Assembly (NCBI GenBank): GCA_039191215.1
Contig: JBCCXT010000051.1
Location: forward strand, 1-28,495
Reading direction: 5' to 3'
Length of the DNA stretch: 28,495 bases
Source of the DNA: HKCCE3408 sp039191215
GTDB lineage: Bacteria; Pseudomonadota; Alphaproteobacteria; Rhodobacterales; Rhodobacteraceae
This document shows, one piece after another, positions 7,093 to 15,654 of the stretch (positions are counted from its first letter, which is position 1; each line of letters starts with the position of its first letter). A model generated the notes under the pieces. That model was given only the letters and a program-made list of their open reading frames with translations, did not search any database and was not told the DNA's origin. The position numbers and the translations under genes were made by a program.

Positions 7093-8511
7093 GTGCGACA
7101 AGAGCCGATCCTTTGGTGGATACGCCGGGATTTTCGCTTGGCCGAAAACCCCGCTTTGACGGCCGCCGTCGCCTCGGGCCTGCCTGTCATCCCTGTCTTT
7201 CTATTCGATGAGGTGGCCGAAGCGCTACCGGCATCACCGGCCTGGCGTACGGGCTTGGGCCTCGGCATGCTGTCGGACGCTCTGGAGGGGTGCGGCAGTC
7301 GGCTGATCCTGCGCCGCGGCCCAGCTTTGCAGGTGTTGTCGATGCTTGCATCGGAGACAGGCGCCAAAGCTGTTTACTGGAACAGGCTTTATGACAGTGA
7401 TGCGCAGGCCCGCGACACGCGCGTTAAAGCCGGGCTGAAAGAGGCCGGCATCGGCGCCCAGAGCTTTGCAGCCCATGTCTTGCATGAGCCCTGGACCGTG
7501 AAGACCGGCCAAGGGGGGTATTACCGGGTTTATTCGCCGTTTTGGCGCGCGGTTAAGGATCGCCCTGTGGCGCCGGCGGAGCCCGCGCCGAGCCGAATAT
7601 CGGCACCCGAGATATGGCCGCACAGCGATAAGATCGCCGATTGGGACCTGGCGCGGGCCATGGGTCGTGGCGCGCGCGTGGTGCACCCCCATCTGTTGCT
7701 CGGCGAAAGTGCGGCCCGGACCCGGCTGGACGAATTTCTGGCTGGCCCCGTGCGGGGCTATCGCAGCGATCGCAACAGGCTTGATCGAGATGGCACATCG
7801 CGGCTATCTGAGCCGCTGACATACGGCGAGATCGGCCCGCGCACTGTCTGGCATGGCGGCATGGCCGCGCTGAACGCCGGTCTTCCCGGGGCGGAGACCT
7901 TTTTGAAGGAGCTAGTCTGGCGCGACTTCGCCCATCACTTAGTCTTTCATACGCCCCATATCACGACGAAAAATTGGCGAGAGGGCTGGGACAGCTTTCC
8001 GTGGTCAAGCGCGGAAACCGCTGATGTGCTGGCGTGGAAACAGGGACGCACGGGTGTGCAAGTCGTCGATGCCGCCATGCGAGAGATGTATGTCACCGGC
8101 CGGATGCATAACCGCGCGCGGATGCTTGTCGCCTCCTACCTGACCAAGCACATGATGACCCATTGGCGCCTGGGGCAGGCGTGGTTCGCGGACTGCTTGG
8201 TCGATTGGGATCCGGCATCAAACGCGATGGGCTGGCAATGGACGGCCGGTTCCGGTCCAGATGCAGCACCCTATTTTCGCATCTTCAACCCCGAAACCCA
8301 GGCCGAGAAGTTCGACCCCGACGGCCGATACCGGCAAAGATGGTTGGCTGAGTTGCCGGGCCCGGCCTCAGATGACGCGTTGAGCTTTTTTGCAGCCATC
8401 CCGCAAAGCTGGAATCTATCCTCTGATCTACCGTATCCGAGCCAGCCAATTGTAGCGCTTGGCGAAGGGCGCAAGCGCGCTTTGGCGGCTTATGAGGCGC
8501 GCCAGTTCTGA
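7093..8511 (+). CDS. phr: Deoxyribodipyrimidine photolyase (cryptochrome/photolyase family)
   Basis: A 472-residue class I-type CPD photolyase. The N-terminal Rossmann-like antenna domain opens with ILWWIRRDFRLAENPAL. The C-terminal helical FAD-binding domain shows ELVWRDFAHHL, GVQVVDAAMREM, GRMHNRARMLVASYL, and the NAMGWQWTAGSGPDAAPYFR block followed by RIFNP and KFDPDG. The enzyme uses FADH- and blue light to split cyclobutane pyrimidine dimers. I prefer GTG 7093 (GGGG at 7082–7085) over ATG 7069: the protein then begins RQEPILWWIRRD, normal for the family. It precedes the CFA-like gene by 56 nt, an arrangement I remember from the R. sphaeroides phrA–cfaA pair. Stop is at 8509–8511. Confidence 0.93.
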   Translation: MRQEPILWWIRRDFRLAENPALTAAVASGLPVIPVFLFDEVAEALPASPAWRTGLGLGMLSDALEGCGSRLILRRGPALQVLSMLASETGAKAVYWNRLYDSDAQARDTRVKAGLKEAGIGAQSFAAHVLHEPWTVKTGQGGYYRVYSPFWRAVKDRPVAPAEPAPSRISAPEIWPHSDKIADWDLARAMGRGARVVHPHLLLGESAARTRLDEFLAGPVRGYRSDRNRLDRDGTSRLSEPLTYGEIGPRTVWHGGMAALNAGLPGAETFLKELVWRDFAHHLVFHTPHITTKNWREGWDSFPWSSAETADVLAWKQGRTGVQVVDAAMREMYVTGRMHNRARMLVASYLTKHMMTHWRLGQAWFADCLVDWDPASNAMGWQWTAGSGPDAAPYFRIFNPETQAEKFDPDGRYRQRWLAELPGPASDDALSFFAAIPQSWNLSSDLPYPSQPIVALGEGRKRALAAYEARQF

Positions 8512-8516
8512 AAGCT

Positions 8517-8544
8517 CTTGCGGGCGAGGCGAAGCCTGCGCAAG
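8517..8544 (+). other. Hairpin between photolyase and CFA-like gene
   Basis: CTTGCG-GGC (8517–8525) can pair with GCC-TG-CGCAAG (8534–8544): nine base pairs with a 2-nt bulge and an 8-nt loop. No T-run follows, so it is not a standard intrinsic terminator. It could attenuate or stabilise the message between the two genes. Confidence 0.35.
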
Positions 8545-8567
8545 ATAGCGTCGATGGGAGATGGGAA

Positions 8568-9782
8568 TTGACAATAAGAACAACACTTAAGGGTGAGACG
8601 AACCTGCCGCGCTACTTTGCGTCAGTGTTCGAAAAGGCAAGCAAAATCAATTGCGGCCGTATTGATATCGTGCTGCCGGATGGGCGAAGTTTTCGGGTCG
8701 AGGGGCCCCAGCCTGGTCCGGTTGCGGTCCTTGACGTTCATAACCCGGACCTGTTTGCGCGCATCATCCGCGAAGGCGATCTTGGCTTTTGTGAGGCTTA
8801 TATGGATGGCTGGTGGTCGACGCCCGACCTGCAGGCCTTCATGGATTTTGTCCATGCCGACAACGACCCGGTTTATGACGGGTTTGGCGGCTTTGCCGTG
8901 GTGCGCGCCTTTGAACGGGTTCGCTTCTGGCTGCATTCCAACACACGCAGTCAGGCGAAAAAGAACATCGCGGCCCATTACGATCTGGGCAATGAGTTCT
9001 ATTCGCTCTGGCTCGATGAGACGATGACCTATTCCTCGGCGCTGTTTCGAACCGGCCAGGAGCCGACTGAAACCGCTCAACAGCAGAAATACGCAGCCCT
9101 GGTGGATGCGATGGATGTCCGCCCCGGCGAGCATGTGCTTGAAATCGGCTGTGGCTGGGGCGGATTTGCCGAATACGCGGCGGCCGAGCGTGGCTTGAAA
9201 GTCACGGCGCTGACAATCTCGAAAGAACAGGCGGCTTATGCCCGGGCGCGCGTTGCGCGCGCCGGTCTCGACGATCGCGTCGATATCCGCCTGCAAGACT
9301 ATCGTGACGTTGGCGGGCAGTTTGACGGGATTGCGTCAATCGAGATGTTCGAAGCGGTGGGCGAGCGCTATTGGCCTCAGTATTTCAATATCTTGCGCGA
9401 ACGTCTTCAACCACAGCGCAAAGCCGTGCTGCAGATCATCACGGTGGCCGACAGGCGGTGGGAGCTGTACCGCAAGGGCGTCGATTTTGTGCAGAAATAC
9501 GTCTTTCCGGGGGGCATGCTGCCCGCGCCGCGCATCCTGCGCCAAGAAATCGAACGCGCGGGCCTTCTGATCGAAGGCAGCGTCGAGTTCGGTCAGAGCT
9601 ATTCGCAAACGCTTAGAAGATGGTATGAGACGTTCAACTGCCGTTGGGACGAGGTGGCCGCTTTGGGATTTGACGACCGTTTCCGCCGGATGTGGAACCT
9701 GTATCTGACGTCTTGCGCATCGACATTCCGGTTTGAGACCTGCGATGTGACGCAGATCGCTGTGGCCCGGCCCGGAGCGTGA
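8568..9782 (+). CDS. Cyclopropane-fatty-acyl-phospholipid synthase family methyltransferase
   Basis: A 404-residue SAM-dependent enzyme of the CFA synthase family, acting on unsaturated acyl chains of membrane phospholipids. Visible motifs are AHYDLGNEFY (136–145), the SAM loop VLEIGCGWGG (190–199), TISKEQAAYA (217–226), MFEAVG (260–265, catalytic-type Glu E262) and YVFPGGMLP. By alignment from memory with E. coli Cfa, the bicarbonate-site positions Cys139 and His266 are Ser157 and Gln289, as in the UfaA1-like subfamily, so the product need not be a simple cyclopropane. The start is TTG 8568 with GGGAG at 8556–8560; no in-frame ATG/GTG nearby fits better. trgA begins 4 nt after the stop. In R. 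sphaeroides the neighbouring photolyase/CFA pair belongs to the singlet-oxygen response (recalled). Confidence 0.88.
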   Translation: MTIRTTLKGETNLPRYFASVFEKASKINCGRIDIVLPDGRSFRVEGPQPGPVAVLDVHNPDLFARIIREGDLGFCEAYMDGWWSTPDLQAFMDFVHADNDPVYDGFGGFAVVRAFERVRFWLHSNTRSQAKKNIAAHYDLGNEFYSLWLDETMTYSSALFRTGQEPTETAQQQKYAALVDAMDVRPGEHVLEIGCGWGGFAEYAAAERGLKVTALTISKEQAAYARARVARAGLDDRVDIRLQDYRDVGGQFDGIASIEMFEAVGERYWPQYFNILRERLQPQRKAVLQIITVADRRWELYRKGVDFVQKYVFPGGMLPAPRILRQEIERAGLLIEGSVEFGQSYSQTLRRWYETFNCRWDEVAALGFDDRFRRMWNLYLTSCASTFRFETCDVTQIAVARPGA

Positions 9783-9786
9783 CACG

Positions 9787-10230
9787 ATGCTGACGGCAGC
9801 ACGGCTTGTCGCCGCTATTCTCTTTGCAATCACCGGCTATGTTGCGGGTGGCTACATCACTGACACGTTCCCGGACGGGATGCGCCACGATTGGTTTGAG
9901 CCATCGATTGCGGCCTTGGGCGTTTGGCAGGGCTGGACTGTGATGGGCAAAAATGTCGGGCGCGGCTTCACCGCCGCCATCGGCAACGGCATCCGGACCA
10001 GCGTCGGGATGATCTTCTTTGGGCTGATCTATTACGCGATGCGGCAAATGCTGATCCGCTCCTCCGATCTTTGGTACAATGATTTCGGTGTCGCGGTGGT
10101 TGACGCGTTGAACTTGTTCATCGAATACGGCCTGGACCTGGCCAACATCCCGATGGCCTTGGCGGCGTTGCTGGTCGGTGGCGTGGTAGGCGGCATCCTG
10201 ACCGAGATCGCCTCGCGCCTCTGGCGCTGA
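9787..10230 (+). CDS. trgA: TrgA family tellurium-resistance membrane protein
   Basis: A 147-residue small membrane protein of the TrgA family, characteristic of Rhodobacteraceae. It shows MLTAARLVAAILFAITGYVAG (TM1), a central ALGVWQGWTVMGKNVGRGFTAAIGNG segment, and hydrophobic stretches around residues 72–90 and 118–140 (LAALLVGGVVGGILTE). trgA and trgB were identified in Rhodobacter sphaeroides as loci contributing to high-level tellurite resistance, next to cysK; the same order occurs here. The biochemical role is unknown. It starts 4 nt after the CFA-like gene and ends 3 nt before trgB, so it is surely co-transcribed with both. Confidence 0.88.
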   Translation: MLTAARLVAAILFAITGYVAGGYITDTFPDGMRHDWFEPSIAALGVWQGWTVMGKNVGRGFTAAIGNGIRTSVGMIFFGLIYYAMRQMLIRSSDLWYNDFGVAVVDALNLFIEYGLDLANIPMALAALLVGGVVGGILTEIASRLWR

Positions 10231-10233
10231 CGG

Positions 10234-11349
10234 GTGCGGATTTTCCTTTACGGCACGCTCTGTCATCTGCCGCTTTTACGGGTGGTGTTGGGCCGCAACC
10301 CCGATGCCATCGCGGCTCAGCTGTCAGACCACGGCGTTGTCTGGGCTGCGGGAGAGAATTATCCGATCCTGCGCGTCGAACCCGGCGCAACTTGCGACGG
10401 GATTGTTGTCACTGTCAGCGATGGGGAGCGTGAGCGGCTCGATTTCTATGAAGGTCCGTTTGGCTACGCGCTGCGCCCGGTCATGGTGACGGGCTCCGAG
10501 GGCGCGTTGGAGGCGCAGGTTTATTGGCCTGCCTCAAGCGCGTTGAAGCAGGGCGCGCGCTGGTCACTGGCGGATTGGGAACGCGATTGGGCGGAGATTG
10601 TCACCCAGGCTGCATCTGAAGTAATGGCCGCTTTCGGCCAGCAAAGCGCTGAGGCGGTTGCACGGCGCAGCACAATGATTTTGGGCCGGGCACAGGCCTA
10701 TGTGAACACAAAAGCTTGGGACCGGCCGCGCAGCATCGGCCGGCGCATCGGCGCAGAAAACATCCAGATGCTGGCGCATGCCCATAGCTATCTTGGATTC
10801 TTCACGCTCGAAGACATGACGGTCACACATCCGCGCTTTGACGGCGGCGCGCCGATCACCGTGGATCGTGCTGTCTTTCGCGTCGGTGAAGCCGCCACAT
10901 TGCTGCCCTACGATCCGGCCCGCGACCGGGTCTTGTTGGTCGAACAGTTCCGCCCCGCCCCGTTTGCCCATGGCGACCAGGACCCCTGGCTTCTGGAGCC
11001 GGTAGCAGGCTTATGCGATCCCGGTGAGACCCCTGCTGAGACGGCGCGCCGCGAGGCCAAAGAAGAGGCCGGTGTCTCGATTGGCGAGCTGCACTTTGTT
11101 GCGCGCTACTACCCCTCACCCGGTGCGACCGCCCAGGTCCTGCATTCTTATGTCGGGATTGCCGATCTGCCCGATGATCTGCCCCGATCGGGCGGGCTGG
11201 CAGATGAGGGCGAGGATATCGCGCTGCATCTTGTGAGCTTTGCCCGGGCGATGGATGCGATGCAGAGCGGTGAGATTGTCGTGGCACCGCTGATCATGTC
11301 GCTGCAATGGTTGGCGGCATACCGCGAGGTGCTGCGCGGCGGCGCTTGA
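10234..11349 (+). CDS. trgB: TrgB: gamma-glutamylcyclotransferase-like domain fused to NUDIX hydrolase
   Basis: A 371-residue two-domain protein. Residues about 1–120 are a gamma-glutamylcyclotransferase/AIG2-like domain beginning RIFLYGTLCHLPLL (the YGTL loop) and containing LDFYEGPFGYALRPV. Residues about 185–355 are an ADP-ribose-pyrophosphatase-like NUDIX domain with a complete NUDIX box (GETPAETARREAKEEAGV, following GLCDP) and an upstream VLLVEQFRPAP strand. The N-terminal domain might act on gamma-glutamyl compounds and the NUDIX domain on nucleotide-sugars; the combined function is not established. GTG 10234 starts 3 nt after trgA. Its position between trgA and cysK matches the tellurite-resistance locus of R. 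sphaeroides. Confidence 0.85.
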   Translation: MRIFLYGTLCHLPLLRVVLGRNPDAIAAQLSDHGVVWAAGENYPILRVEPGATCDGIVVTVSDGERERLDFYEGPFGYALRPVMVTGSEGALEAQVYWPASSALKQGARWSLADWERDWAEIVTQAASEVMAAFGQQSAEAVARRSTMILGRAQAYVNTKAWDRPRSIGRRIGAENIQMLAHAHSYLGFFTLEDMTVTHPRFDGGAPITVDRAVFRVGEAATLLPYDPARDRVLLVEQFRPAPFAHGDQDPWLLEPVAGLCDPGETPAETARREAKEEAGVSIGELHFVARYYPSPGATAQVLHSYVGIADLPDDLPRSGGLADEGEDIALHLVSFARAMDAMQSGEIVVAPLIMSLQWLAAYREVLRGGA

Positions 11350-11403
11350 AACTCTGCCCGGCGGAGCATACCCCTGACACAGCGCAGCTTGGGGAGGCAC
11401 GGC

Positions 11404-12438
11404 ATGCACATACACAAAGACCTGGCTGCAGCGGTGGGCAATACGCCTTTGATCAGGCTCAACCAAATCAGCGACGCGACGGGCTGTGAGATCCTTGGCA
11501 AGGCGGAGTTCCTAAATCCCGGCCAGTCGGTTAAGGACCGGGCAGCCCTTTACATCATCCGCGATGCCGTCGCCAAAGGCGCGTTGCGGCCCGGTGGCAC
11601 GATCGTTGAGGGCACGGCCGGCAATACCGGGATTGGGCTGGCCCTGGTTGGCGCGTCGATGGGGTTCAAGACCGTCATTGTGATCCCTGAAACGCAGAGC
11701 CAGGAAAAGAAAGACATGATCCGCCTGGCCGGTGCTGAGCTTGTCCAAGTGCCGGCTGTCCCCTACAAAAACCCCAATAACTATGTGAAATACTCGGCCC
11801 GTCTGGCGGAAAAGCTGAATGACGCGCTGCCCGCGGGTGCGATCTGGGCCAATCAGTTTGACAATACTGCCAACCGCCAGGCCCATATCGAGACCACCGG
11901 CCCCGAAGTTTGGGAGCAAACCGATGGCAAGGTCGATGCATTTGTTGCCGCCGTTGGATCGGGGGGGACCTTGGCGGGCGTTGGCATGGCGCTGCAGCCA
12001 AAAGGCGTGAAGGTGGCGCTGGCCGATCCCGATGGCTCGGGCGTGCACGGGCTCTACACAACCGGGGCAGCCAACGCGCAGGGATCGTCGATCACCGAAG
12101 GCATCGGGCAGGGGCGGATCACCGCCAATCTCGACGGGTTCACGCCCGATCATTGCTTCAAAATCTCCGATGCCGAGGCGATCCCGCTTGTCTTTGATCT
12201 GTTGCGCCATGAGGGGCTGGTGATGGGCGGATCGACAGGCATCAATATGGCGGGTGCGGTGCGCATGGCGCGCACGCTTGGGCCCGGCCATACGATCGTG
12301 ACCATCCTGTGCGATTACGGCACGCGCTATCAATCGAAGCTCTATAATCCGGCGTTTTTGCGTGAAAAGGGCCTTCCTGTGCCGGATTGGCTGGAGCCTG
12401 GCGCGGCCGATCTTCCGGATGTCTTTGAGGCGCCATGA
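11404..12438 (+). CDS. cysK: Cysteine synthase A (O-acetylserine sulfhydrylase)
   Basis: A 344-residue fold-type II PLP enzyme. The lysine that forms the internal aldimine is K44 in NPGQSVKDRAA. The PLP phosphate/substrate loops are GTAGNTGIGLA and AVGSGGTLAGV, and the conserved GGSTGINMAGA lies near the C-terminus. It converts O-acetylserine and sulfide to cysteine in the cytoplasm. GGGGAGG (11391–11397) sits 6 nt before ATG 11404, fixing the start. A cysK gene in the same place contributes to tellurite resistance in R. sphaeroides, plausibly through thiol supply. The stop is 1 nt before the MscS-type gene. Confidence 0.93.
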   Translation: MHIHKDLAAAVGNTPLIRLNQISDATGCEILGKAEFLNPGQSVKDRAALYIIRDAVAKGALRPGGTIVEGTAGNTGIGLALVGASMGFKTVIVIPETQSQEKKDMIRLAGAELVQVPAVPYKNPNNYVKYSARLAEKLNDALPAGAIWANQFDNTANRQAHIETTGPEVWEQTDGKVDAFVAAVGSGGTLAGVGMALQPKGVKVALADPDGSGVHGLYTTGAANAQGSSITEGIGQGRITANLDGFTPDHCFKISDAEAIPLVFDLLRHEGLVMGGSTGINMAGAVRMARTLGPGHTIVTILCDYGTRYQSKLYNPAFLREKGLPVPDWLEPGAADLPDVFEAP

Positions 12439-12439
12439 C

Positions 12440-14842
12440 ATGACCCGCATCTTGCGGCTAATTCTGCGCGCGGCCTGTCTTTGGCTGCTGCTATATTTGG
12501 CCGGCCCGGTGGCCGCGCAGCAAGATAGTGGGATCGATTATGACGCATGGGGCCTGTTGGCCTCTCAAGTTGAAGACGCGGTCGATGCCAGCGCGCTTTC
12601 GGATGCAGAATTCGAACAATTGCGCCAGGAAGTTGCCGATTGGCGGGCGCAGTTTTTCAGTGAGCGCAGCGCAAATAGCGATCAGATCAACCGGATTGAG
12701 GCGCAGATCGACGCGCTTGGGCCCAGCCCGGAGGATGGCGCAAGCGAGCCCGATGCGGTTGCAAACCTGCGCGCCCAGCTCAACGAAGAACTGGCCGAAG
12801 CGCTGTTGCCGCGGCTGGCCGCGACCGAGGCCTTCAACCGCGCCGACGGGTTGATCAGTGAGATCGACACGATCATCCGCGACCGGTCCACGGATGTTTT
12901 GTTTGAGGCGGAACCGACGCCGCTTAATCCGCTCAATTGGACACGCGCCGTTACATCTGCGCTTGCGGTTGCGACCGAGATTGCACGAGAGGTGCGGGTC
13001 CGCACGATCTTCGATCTGCGCCGTGAAGAGATCCGCGACAGCCTGCCGGGTGCGCTTGCGCTGGCTGTGTTGGGGCTTGTCCTGTTGCTGCGCGGACGGC
13101 TTTGGAGCAAGCGCGCCACCGACGCACTGACCCGTAACCTGCGCTATAACGGGCGCGAAGCCGTTGCCTTCATCTTTTCCTTCACACAGTTTCTGATCCC
13201 GCTGACGGGCCTTTTGCTCATGGGCGCGGCACTTGATGCGCTTGGCATTCTAGGCCCGCTTGGCACGGCCTTGCTGGCCGATCTTCTGGCGCTTTTTGCC
13301 CTGGTGTTCTTGGCGTTTTGGTTGGGCGGACGGTTGGTGCCCGACCGCGATGATGTGCCGATGACCGTCTATATCGACCGGGCGCGCTGGCCGGCCTTTC
13401 GCAGGCTTCTGGTCTTGATTGCCGTCACGGTCGGTGCCGCGCGGCTGACACATACCTTTTACGCCTTCGACGAAGTTGATCCGGCCGCGCGCGGTGTCTT
13501 TATCCTGCCGGTCTATATCGTGTTGGGTCTGCTCTTTTTCAGGCTCTCGCGGGTGCTCAAAAACAGCCGCGATTTGTTGCTGGCAGCGGATGAGGGCAAT
13601 ACCGGCGTCTTAGGTCGCATCCTGCAATTTGTCGTGCCCGCGCTGCGCCTGGTGGCTTTTGTCGGCCCGCTCTTGGCGGCGGCTGGATACCTCAACGCGG
13701 CCGAGGCGCTGATGGTCCCCACAGCGTTGAGCCTGGGCCTTTTGGGTGTCTTGCAAACGCTGCAGGTTCCGATCCGCGACAGCTATGCAGCGCTTACCCG
13801 GACGCCGGCCGAAGATGCCGGCCAAGCGCTGGTGCCTGTCTTGGTGAACTTTGCGCTGGCGTTTCTGTCGATCCCGGTATTGGCGCTTATCTGGGGCGTG
13901 CGACCGGCGCAATTGGTTGAAGTCTTCGCCGTCATCAATGAAGGCTTCGCGCTCGGGGATGCCCGCGTCACCCCGGGCACAATATTGTCGATTGTCTTGG
14001 TGTTCGGCGCCGGTCTTTTGGCCACACGGATCCTGCAGACTGCCTTAAAATCGACCGTCCTGCCGCGCACCAGCCTCGATACCGGCGCGCGCACGGCGGT
14101 GGTCTCGGGCTTGGGCTATGTCGGGTTTGCCATCGCCGCCCTATTGGCGATCAATGCGGGTGGGATCGATCTGACCGCCCTTGGCTTTGTCATCGGTGCG
14201 CTGTCGGTGGGCATCGGTTTTGGCCTGCAAAACGTGGTCTCAAACTTCGTAGCCGGGATCATCCTGCTGATCGAGCGGCCCATTTCCGAGGGCGACTGGA
14301 TCGAAGTGAATGGGCAGATGGGGATCGTGAAAGACATCTCTGTCCGCTCGACCCGGATTGAGACTTTCGACAAAACCGATGTGATTGTGCCCAATGCCGA
14401 TTTCATCTCCGGCACGGTCACCAACTGGACGCGGGGCAACAATATCGGCCGGGCGGTGCTGAATGTGGGCGTTGCCTACGGCACCGATACGCGCCGGGTG
14501 CAAACCATCTTGGAGGAGATCGCAAAAGCCCATCCTGGCGTCGCAGCCTATCCCGCGCCCGGCGTCGATTTCCTGGGCTTTGGCGCCGACAGCCTGGATT
14601 TCCGGATCAGGGCGATCCTGCGAGACGTAAATGAAGTGCTGGGCATCTCGACCGAGTTAAACCACCAGATCGCCGAAAGATTTGCCGCCGAAGGCATCGA
14701 GATCCCGTTTGCGCAGCGCGATATCTGGCTGCGCAATCCCGAAGCGCTGCGTCCGGCTGTGACATCCTCGCCCGTGCAGCCGATCAAGCCGCAACCCACT
14801 GGGCCGGCCTCACCAGATCTCGCTGAGCCGGACGGGGACTGA
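12440..14842 (+). CDS. DUF3772 / MscS-family mechanosensitive ion channel
   Basis: An 800-residue inner-membrane protein. Residues 1–26 are a signal peptide (hydrophobic core CLWLLLYLAGPVAA, then Q). Residues about 27–200 are a periplasmic helical region of the DUF3772 type. Many TM helices follow from about residue 205. The MscS core begins near residue 575 with the pore-lining, Gly/Ala-rich helix GFVIGALSVGIGFGLQNVV, then the beta domain (RPISEGDWIEV, then VPNADFISGTVTNW). The channel opens under membrane tension to release solutes during hypo-osmotic shock. ATG 12440 lies 1 nt after cysK with GAGG at 12427–12430; longer upstream reading lies within cysK and lacks a signal peptide. alaX follows after 3 nt. 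Confidence 0.9.
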   Translation: MTRILRLILRAACLWLLLYLAGPVAAQQDSGIDYDAWGLLASQVEDAVDASALSDAEFEQLRQEVADWRAQFFSERSANSDQINRIEAQIDALGPSPEDGASEPDAVANLRAQLNEELAEALLPRLAATEAFNRADGLISEIDTIIRDRSTDVLFEAEPTPLNPLNWTRAVTSALAVATEIAREVRVRTIFDLRREEIRDSLPGALALAVLGLVLLLRGRLWSKRATDALTRNLRYNGREAVAFIFSFTQFLIPLTGLLLMGAALDALGILGPLGTALLADLLALFALVFLAFWLGGRLVPDRDDVPMTVYIDRARWPAFRRLLVLIAVTVGAARLTHTFYAFDEVDPAARGVFILPVYIVLGLLFFRLSRVLKNSRDLLLAADEGNTGVLGRILQFVVPALRLVAFVGPLLAAAGYLNAAEALMVPTALSLGLLGVLQTLQVPIRDSYAALTRTPAEDAGQALVPVLVNFALAFLSIPVLALIWGVRPAQLVEVFAVINEGFALGDARVTPGTILSIVLVFGAGLLATRILQTALKSTVLPRTSLDTGARTAVVSGLGYVGFAIAALLAINAGGIDLTALGFVIGALSVGIGFGLQNVVSNFVAGIILLIERPISEGDWIEVNGQMGIVKDISVRSTRIETFDKTDVIVPNADFISGTVTNWTRGNNIGRAVLNVGVAYGTDTRRVQTILEEIAKAHPGVAAYPAPGVDFLGFGADSLDFRIRAILRDVNEVLGISTELNHQIAERFAAEGIEIPFAQRDIWLRNPEALRPAVTSSPVQPIKPQPTGPASPDLAEPDGD

Positions 14843-14845
14843 GCC

Positions 14846-15571
14846 GTGACCAAGCCGCTTTATGCCCAGGACGCTTATCTGAAATTTGCGCAAGGTCGGG
14901 TGACTGCACGCACCGATGAAGGCGGGTTGATCCTGGACCAGACCGTCTTTTACCCCCGCGGCGGCGGTCAGCCTGGCGATAGCGGCCGGTTGATCTGGCC
15001 CGGCGGGCAGATCGAGATTGCAACAGCCGTCAAAGTTGATGGTGCGATTGTCCTGGTCCCGGCCGAGGCGGCACAATTGCCCCAGCCGGGCACGCAAATT
15101 GATCAGCACTTGGACTGGAACCGGCGCTTTGGGCATATGCGCGTGCACACTGCTTTGCATCTTCTGTCGGTCGCGCTGCCCTTTCCCGTGACCGGCGGGG
15201 CAATTGCCGCAGATCGCGGCCGGTTGGATTTCGCGATGCCGGAGCTGGCTGAGCCGAAAGAGGTGCTCGAAGGCAGGCTGAATGCGCTGATCACGCGCGA
15301 TTTGCGGGTGGGCGAAACTTGGATCGCCGAAGAGGAGCTCGATGCGCGGCCCGAGCTTGTAAAGACAATGTCGGTCGCACCGCCGCGCGGGGTGGGGCGC
15401 ATCCGCCTGGTGCAAATCGGCGGGGATGACACGCAAATTGACTTGCAGCCATGTGGCGGGACCCATGTCGCGCGCACCGCCGAGATTGGCGCGATCGCCA
15501 TTACCAAGGTGGAAAATAAAGGCCGGAAAAACCGCCGGGTCACCCTGTCGATCTCGGCCCCGCAGGTTTAG
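14846..15571 (+). CDS. alaX: AlaX-type alanyl-tRNA editing protein
   Basis: A 241-residue stand-alone editing domain related to the C-terminal half of alanyl-tRNA synthetase. Zinc ligands are H101 and H105 (HTALHLL) and C203 and H207 (CGGTHV). The family GGGQPGDSG motif lies at about 39–47. AlaX hydrolyses Ser-tRNA(Ala), and in some cases Gly-tRNA(Ala), to prevent mistranslation in the cytoplasm. GTG 14846 has a GGGG at 14835–14838 and starts 3 nt after the channel gene. The length fits the medium AlaX form. It closes the run of tightly spaced plus-strand genes starting at the photolyase. Confidence 0.9.
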   Translation: MTKPLYAQDAYLKFAQGRVTARTDEGGLILDQTVFYPRGGGQPGDSGRLIWPGGQIEIATAVKVDGAIVLVPAEAAQLPQPGTQIDQHLDWNRRFGHMRVHTALHLLSVALPFPVTGGAIAADRGRLDFAMPELAEPKEVLEGRLNALITRDLRVGETWIAEEELDARPELVKTMSVAPPRGVGRIRLVQIGGDDTQIDLQPCGGTHVARTAEIGAIAITKVENKGRKNRRVTLSISAPQV

Positions 15572-15583
15572 AATTCCTTTACA

Positions 15584-15589
15584 TATAAT
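15584..15589 (+). promoter_or_regulatory. Candidate -10 element for the exonuclease/phosphatase-family gene
   Basis: A consensus TATAAT sits in an AT-rich patch just after the alaX stop, about 66 nt before the next start codon. No good -35 box is present at 17 bp; TTTA at 15567 is the nearest T-rich sequence. This suggests that the next gene has its own promoter rather than depending only on readthrough from alaX. Confidence 0.4.
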
Positions 15590-15654
15590 TTTAGATGCCG
15601 TGATACCTTTGTTTGGCGTTACCAGAGCTGCATTTGGATCGGAGGCATTTCACG

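Noticed and set aside
8512..8522. Eleven-base sequence AAGCTCTTGCG also present at 16493–16503.
   Set aside because: A match of this length is expected by chance many times in 28 kb; the surroundings do not match.
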